A stretch of 64,000 nt of DNA from Glutinoglossum americanum. Taxonomy: Eukaryota; Ascomycota; Geoglossomycetes; Geoglossales; Geoglossaceae. The DNA is taken from assembly GCA_020080175.1 (NCBI GenBank), contig JAGHQL010000100.1:30760-94759 (forward strand), in the 5' to 3' direction. Within the stretch, counting starts at the first letter, position 1. Each line of letters starts with the position of its first letter. Positions 59,811 to 64,000 of this stretch are shown here, one piece after another. Both the position numbers and the translations under genes were made by a program. Below the pieces are notes generated by a model. That model saw nothing but the letters and a program-made list of their open reading frames with translations. It did not search any database and was not told the origin of the DNA.

Positions 59811-60225
59811 CTAGCAATCGTAGTAACACTTCATGGACTTTGCCCCAATAGCGTTCTGGCAGTAACCGATGCCTTGGTTACCGGTATCGAGGATCTCATT
59901 CTGGCAGTTCGTGTCGGAGTAAGCGTGGCAGCGCGTAGTCTTGAATTCACCGCCGTTGGCCCAAATACTGTCGAAATCCTAAGAGAGAGTCATAGCGTGT
60001 TAGCTCAGGCGGTCGATGAGTAGGTAGCGGGAATCGGGAAAGGGGGGCAGGAGCACGTACATAGACGAAGCAGTTGCCCTCGCAGGTGGGCCTGTAGGAG
60101 CCAGCCTCGTTGTTGCAGCCACCGCCGAAGTAGTACTTCACACACTCATCACTGAAAGGGTTCTCGCTGCAGCTACCGGCGAGGGTCGTTGAGACCAGAG
60201 CAAGAAGCACAGTGAAATATTTCAT
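59811..60225 (-). CDS. Small secreted cysteine-rich protein, paralog A
   Basis: Exons 60225-60061 and 59978-59811 give 110 aa. The signal peptide is MKYFTVLLALVSTTLAG. The mature part has ten cysteines: SC, DEC, GGGC, SYRPTCEGNC, RC, NC, YC, KC and the terminal YYDC. It is paralogous to the plus-strand gene at 61607-62033: both share DEC, GGC, SYRPTCEGNC, TGNQ and a final CY-x-DC, and both have one intron just after the conserved EGNC. Small size, signal peptide and five probable disulfides fit a secreted apoplastic or antimicrobial-like effector. I did not recognise a named family. Confidence 0.82.
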
Positions 60226-61606
60226 TCTTCACTGACGGTTTCTGAGCTTCTGGGTGGATAGGATAGGCTAGATAGCTGGAGGGCCTTCGCGCTTTCGATT
60301 GCAGAAGTGTAGAATTGTAGCTGCGGAAGTTGTTTACCGGATAATGAATGTATTTGGGCTTGTGAGAAAACTAGCTGCGGATCACTAACACCGACAACTG
60401 ATTCTGTAGGAATACATATACCATTATATACTTCCCAAGACCTAGCACTCCCTTACAAATCCACCGAACATCACCATAACCCACTTAGGCAGACCCCCCG
60501 CTAACCCCAGGAGGGATGCCTTGTGGGTGGCGCGGGCTTAGAATATAGTCAGGGCTCAAATTTCTACATATCCTACACCTGCTGAGCAGCCGCACTGACT
60601 TTCCGGGAGAGCGTACACAGACACGCGGCCGATTCCACAGTAATATCTTACTGTAATTTCACACGGCGCATACAGGGCAGGGGTGCTCGGCTAGGGTTGA
60701 TTTTCGACTAATGGTCTTGGAGGAGTGTCCTAGAGGAATGAAGAATGTCCTGGGGAATGTCCTGGAAGAATACCCTAGAGGCCCGTGTTATCGAGAGCGC
60801 ATTAATTTCAACGACGATGGGAATTTCCGAGCTGACGTTAGGAGGCTGTGCCCGCGAAACAATGACGGGGTAGCGAGATAGTTTTTCCGACCCCAACTTT
60901 CCTCTGACGGGGGGCGGCCGCCGGTATTGAAGCTGAGCCTATTCGGCTCTCTTGGCCAATGTGGCCTTCCTTGTCTATGTAGCCCGGGCTTACTCGAGCG
61001 GGCTGACTAAGCTTGACCGGCCTGTACTGTTGAAACCTCCTCCATAGCCACAGACTCGGCTTTCTTACCCATTAGAGGCCTCTCGCCGATTCTTGTCTAA
61101 GCCACAGCCCCATATTATCGTTTTACAGGTATCCGTGAATCTCGAAATGACATCGGACGGAGGTGGGTTGTTTCAGGATTTGTAAACATGCAATTATCCT
61201 GATATCAGGTAATGGGAAGTTGGTCCTTGTCTCTTCCAACTATTCAAATTAAGCTGTGAATCTCCGCTGCATGTGCTGATTGCTTTGGGGCTGAGCTAGA
61301 CCTTCATCTTGTGCTGAAAATAGGGCCCCAGAGTGAGCTTGTGACCTGCTTTGAAAGCTTACGGCAAGACTGTGGACATTGGAGTCGACGATGCAGCTAT
61401 AAAACCCTAGGCGGTAACCCGTCCACTTTTTGACTTGTCCTTCACATCAACCGTCCCCTAGCGCAAAGCCACATCTTGTACACACTCCTTCTATACAACC
61501 TTCAACGCATCCTTACCAATCTTACTATCCGGTGGGTTCAGAGAGACGACCCAGACTTTGCGTGCTCCGCTAAGCTTGACTGCTAGAATATACTTTGCTC
61601 GCCATC
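60226..61606. promoter_or_regulatory. Divergent promoter region between the secreted paralogs
   Basis: 1.38 kb with no gene. On the minus strand TATATAA lies at 60430-60424, about 200 bp before paralog A. On the plus strand TATAAAA lies at 61398-61404, about 200 bp before paralog B. A degenerate 13-nt tandem repeat occupies 60713-60780. C/T-rich tract 61430-61520 looks like the B leader. Confidence 0.55.
60713..60780. repeat. Degenerate tandem repeat, about 13 nt units
   Basis: Units related to GTCCTGGAAGAAT recur about five times (GTCTTGGAGGAGT, GTCCTAGAGGAAT, GTCCTGGGGAAT, GTCCTGGAAGAAT, ACCCTAGAGG). It lies in the promoter interval between the secreted paralogs. Confidence 0.7.
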
Positions 61607-62033
61607 ATGTACCTCCTCAAAGTGATTGCGCTCCTGAGTCTCAGTGCCCTTGGCCTCGCTGGTGACTGCGAGGCCGGCATAGGTAGTGATGAATGCGTCT
61701 CTGTATTCGCCGATGGGGGCTGCGGCTCTTACGAGACATCCTACCGCCCTACCTGCGAAGGGAACTGCTACCGGTAAGCCCTACACCATCCATCTCTGTG
61801 AAACCTTTGCTTCGCGCCGCATTTTGCTGATCCAACTCGGGTCCTACAGCTACCCTTTCAAAGGCCTTAAGGTGAAGGGAAACAGCTTCAGAGGCACCAA
61901 CTGCGTTGCCTACTATGACGACAATTGCCAGCAGGCGATTGCCTCGACGGGCAATCAATACGGAGAAAGCGACTGCGTTAGCTTTGATCACGGCGGTGGC
62001 GCACAGTCGATGCAGTGCTACTTCGACTGCTAG
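61607..62033 (+). CDS. Small secreted cysteine-rich protein, paralog B
   Basis: Exons 61607-61773 and 61850-62033 give 116 aa. The signal peptide is MYLLKVIALLSLSALGLAG, and ten cysteines follow in the same order as paralog A (59811-60225), including the identical block SYRPTCEGNC, the segment AYYDDNCQQAI, TGNQ and the C-terminal CYFDC. The ATG at 61607 is chosen because it begins the signal peptide; the frame is open a few codons upstream. TATAAAA lies at 61398-61404. The sequence between cysteines 5 and 6 and between 7 and 9 differs from A, as expected for diverging secreted proteins. Function unknown; extracellular location inferred. Confidence 0.85.
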
Positions 62034-62441
62034 AGGCCTCTTCTGTGTCAATGTTTCGCTCTATGTACTTCGTCACAGTGCCTCAGCCAATGCATGTACA
62101 TGTACTTGCAGCGTCCACTCTCTTCAAGAGCACTACCGCTCACTTGTTGATGTCAACTTAAGCAGCTCGTTCCTACATGTTCTTTTATTAAGTTAGCTTG
62201 GTAGAAACAACCTTTTAACGTTCACCTTGTGCCCGCTTGATTGCCACTCCCATTTACAGTGCTGTACACAAAAATGGCCTTTTTCGCCGGTTCGAAATTG
62301 AGGCAGCCAACACGAGCGACCTAAACCGTGTTATGAAGATAATGTTACACTGATGTGGAGAAAAGAAGTATCACCTCAACGCCAAGGTCTGACAATATAA
62401 AAGGAGAACGCAAAGCAAGTACCAAACGTACAGGCGCTTAG
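62034..62441. other. Convergent intergenic region
   Basis: 408 bp between paralog B and the 305-aa gene. ACATGTACATG alternation at about 62095. No other feature. Confidence 0.4.
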
Positions 62442-63359
62442 CTACGCAACTGTAGCCCGAATGATGGTATCCCACGGGGTCTTCACAGCCCTAACAAGCT
62501 CCACTGGATAGTCAAGGGCCTCCGCAAAGTCAAACGTGCGACCGAACCTGAGATCCGTAATCTGATTCGCAATTTTGGCCAGGGTGATGCGCTGGTTTGA
62601 GAGGTCGCTCGGAAGGTAACCCCAGTCTTTACGGACGGTCTTTCGGCGCTCCTCAAGGTATTCGTCCTCGGGATAAAAGTCGTAGATAACGTAGACTCCG
62701 TTAGCTGCACCATCCCTCCCAAATCTCATCACAGCATGGAACTGCGTGGAAGACCAAGTTCCATTGGCAGCATCCTCATAGTTCCTCAGGTCGTCAGGGT
62801 CATCAGCCCAGTACTCAAGATTTCCGATCTGGTGAAATACGAAGCCTGCATAGTCAAAGTCGTCGGACTCGTTAGATCTGGTGCTCTCCTCTGAAAAGTT
62901 CGCCTTGCGGCTCCGAAAGGGTATTGTCGGTTGGACATTGGTGTTGACACCGAGGACGTTCATGGAAACGAGCTCGCGATCGGTCTTGGGGTCTTGTTGG
63001 TCCGGTAGTAGTCCATACGCTCCCGGGACGATGCGGTAGATCGTGCCAGCCCGATCTCTTCCAACGGGTAGCCATGGGACAACGCTTCGTTCCAGAACAT
63101 TCACGAGCTTCCCCCGGGCGATATCGCTGTTGAAATTCATTGTAACAAGCACCTCCGTCAGCTCCTCTGGCGAGATGTTAGTCATTTCCCGCTCGTTCAG
63201 CCGCTTGTCCGCTATCGCATCTGACCAGTCATAGAAGGCCATGCGATCAGCCTTATCTGGCCACCTTTTATTGAGGGCCTCTCCTAACTTTGGCCGTGTG
63301 GTGCGTTTTTGTGCTAGTCTCTCGTTCCAGAAAGCCTGAAATTCTGCGGCAGTAGGCAT
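62442..63359 (-). CDS. Uncharacterised 305-aa protein
   Basis: Single open frame with no signal peptide or membrane helix, so probably cytoplasmic. It is acidic/aromatic in the centre (DDFDYAGFVFHQIGNLEYWA, DFYPEDEYLEERR), with a basic N-terminus containing LNKRWPDKADRM. I recognise no domain or motif; the even composition and absence of low complexity argue that it is a real gene. It lies convergent to secreted paralog B. A later ATG is possible, but 63359 gives the longest frame. Confidence 0.6.
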   Translation of the reverse strand: MPTAAEFQAFWNERLAQKRTTRPKLGEALNKRWPDKADRMAFYDWSDAIADKRLNEREMTNISPEELTEVLVTMNFNSDIARGKLVNVLERSVVPWLPVGRDRAGTIYRIVPGAYGLLPDQQDPKTDRELVSMNVLGVNTNVQPTIPFRSRKANFSEESTRSNESDDFDYAGFVFHQIGNLEYWADDPDDLRNYEDAANGTWSSTQFHAVMRFGRDGAANGVYVIYDFYPEDEYLEERRKTVRKDWGYLPSDLSNQRITLAKIANQITDLRFGRTFDFAEALDYPVELVRAVKTPWDTIIRATVA

Positions 63360-64000
63360 GATGGATGGTAGGCAAGGGAACGAAATGGCTGGACGGTTTG
63401 CTCGGTGCCGCTGAGGTAGAGGATGTGGTGAGGTGAATGTGCGAGAAACTCAACAGTTGGCTAATGTCGCGTGCTACTTATACCCGAGTCCGACAGTGAT
63501 GTAATTGCCGGTATTCACGGAGCGGACAATGACCACAGTGCTATAGAGAAATTGACAATAGCACTCGTATGGTGTCTCCGCAGCCACTTCATAGCGCCGG
63601 GTTAACCCAACGCAACAGGGTAGAAATGTAGAAAAGTAATTAGAATAACTAAACTAGACATGGTGATTCTATTTCTACGATTGGAATTAAATAATCTCTA
63701 CAATTGCATTAGTTATAATGCTGCGAAGTTGTGATCGGAATGGTTTTTCAGATAGAATTATTAGTTAGCGAGCCAATAGGATAATTCAAAGTTTTTCAAA
63801 TTTGATTTTCCCTGCCGAGACTTGGCGAACTCTAAACCAAACTCTAAAAGCTAAGTCTCCGAGCGGCGACACCATTGAAATTCTGAAGAAGCCAAATTGA
63901 ATATTAATCCCTTAATTAAGCTATGACCGCAACGCCAAGGTACAGCCTAGCTAGTAGTCCCCTTCGGAGTACGGGGTGTACTCCAATCTTTTTGGTGGTA
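63360..64000. other. Right-edge intergenic region
   Basis: Promoter side of the 305-aa gene, then moderately AT-rich DNA (63620-63800). No gene recognised before the window ends. Confidence 0.4.

Noticed and set aside
60000-60016. tRNA A-box (TTAGCTCAGGCGG)
   Set aside because: Lies in the intron of paralog A; no B-box or cloverleaf follows.

Overview
The window is nuclear DNA from a filamentous ascomycete (Pezizomycotina). Most genes carry short spliceosomal introns (about 45-100 nt) with GTRNGT-like donors and CTAAC/CTGAC-like branch points. The gene set is also typically fungal: separase, the Rpb6 subunit, TFIIIA, an Afi1-type DENN protein, a DUF7729 surface protein, a DUF7580 protein, a NACHT/WD40 receptor and small secreted cysteine-rich proteins. 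I cannot name a genus. I rebuilt the gene models by hand, joining exons where reading frame, splice sites and family conservation agree. No cDNA was available.

Layout. 1-1.0 kb: the 3'-truncated end of a secreted/transmembrane cysteine-rich protein. 2.3-3.8 kb: a two-RRM protein whose first RRM sits in two short upstream exons. 3.8-6.4 kb: no confident gene. 6.4-9.85 kb: the splicing factor Cwc22, divergent from DPM2. 10.8-14.6 kb: a BCAS3-like WD40 protein. 15.0-16.7 kb: a SET/MYND-type methyltransferase. 17.1-23.8 kb: separase (7 exons, 2149 aa), divergent from a DUF5321-like mitochondrial membrane protein. 25.8-30.4 kb: a myosin-regulatory-light-chain-like EF-hand protein, divergent from the Afi1 DENN protein. 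33.0-34.7 kb: a DUF7729 protein. 35.7-42.3 kb: an alpha/beta hydrolase convergent on a Trm61-like tRNA methyltransferase, which is divergent from a Dcr2-type phosphoesterase, which is convergent on Rpb6. 42.6-44.5 kb: TFIIIA, divergent from Rpb6.

From about 44.5 kb to the right edge the character changes from housekeeping to accessory. An AT-rich block contains the first exons of a ketosamine-3-kinase-like gene, followed by a DHA1 drug:H+ antiporter-like MFS transporter. Then comes a probable self/non-self recognition or programmed-death locus: a fungal NLR (SesB-like esterase, NACHT and WD40 domains, 1628 aa), tail-to-tail with a DUF7580 protein that has a HeLo-like helical N-terminus, which in turn is divergent from a helical/C2H2 protein. 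The right end holds two divergently transcribed paralogous secreted proteins with ten cysteines each, and an unrecognised 305-aa gene.

How the genes relate. Most housekeeping neighbours sit in divergent pairs sharing 200-300 bp promoters (CWC22/DPM2, ESP1/DUF5321, TRM61/DCR2, RPB6/TFIIIA). The RPB6/TFIIIA pair links a subunit shared by all three RNA polymerases with the 5S rRNA transcription factor. The best candidates for undescribed biology are the NLR/DUF7580/C2H2 neighbourhood (48.9-59.0 kb) and the secreted paralog pair (59.8-62.0 kb).
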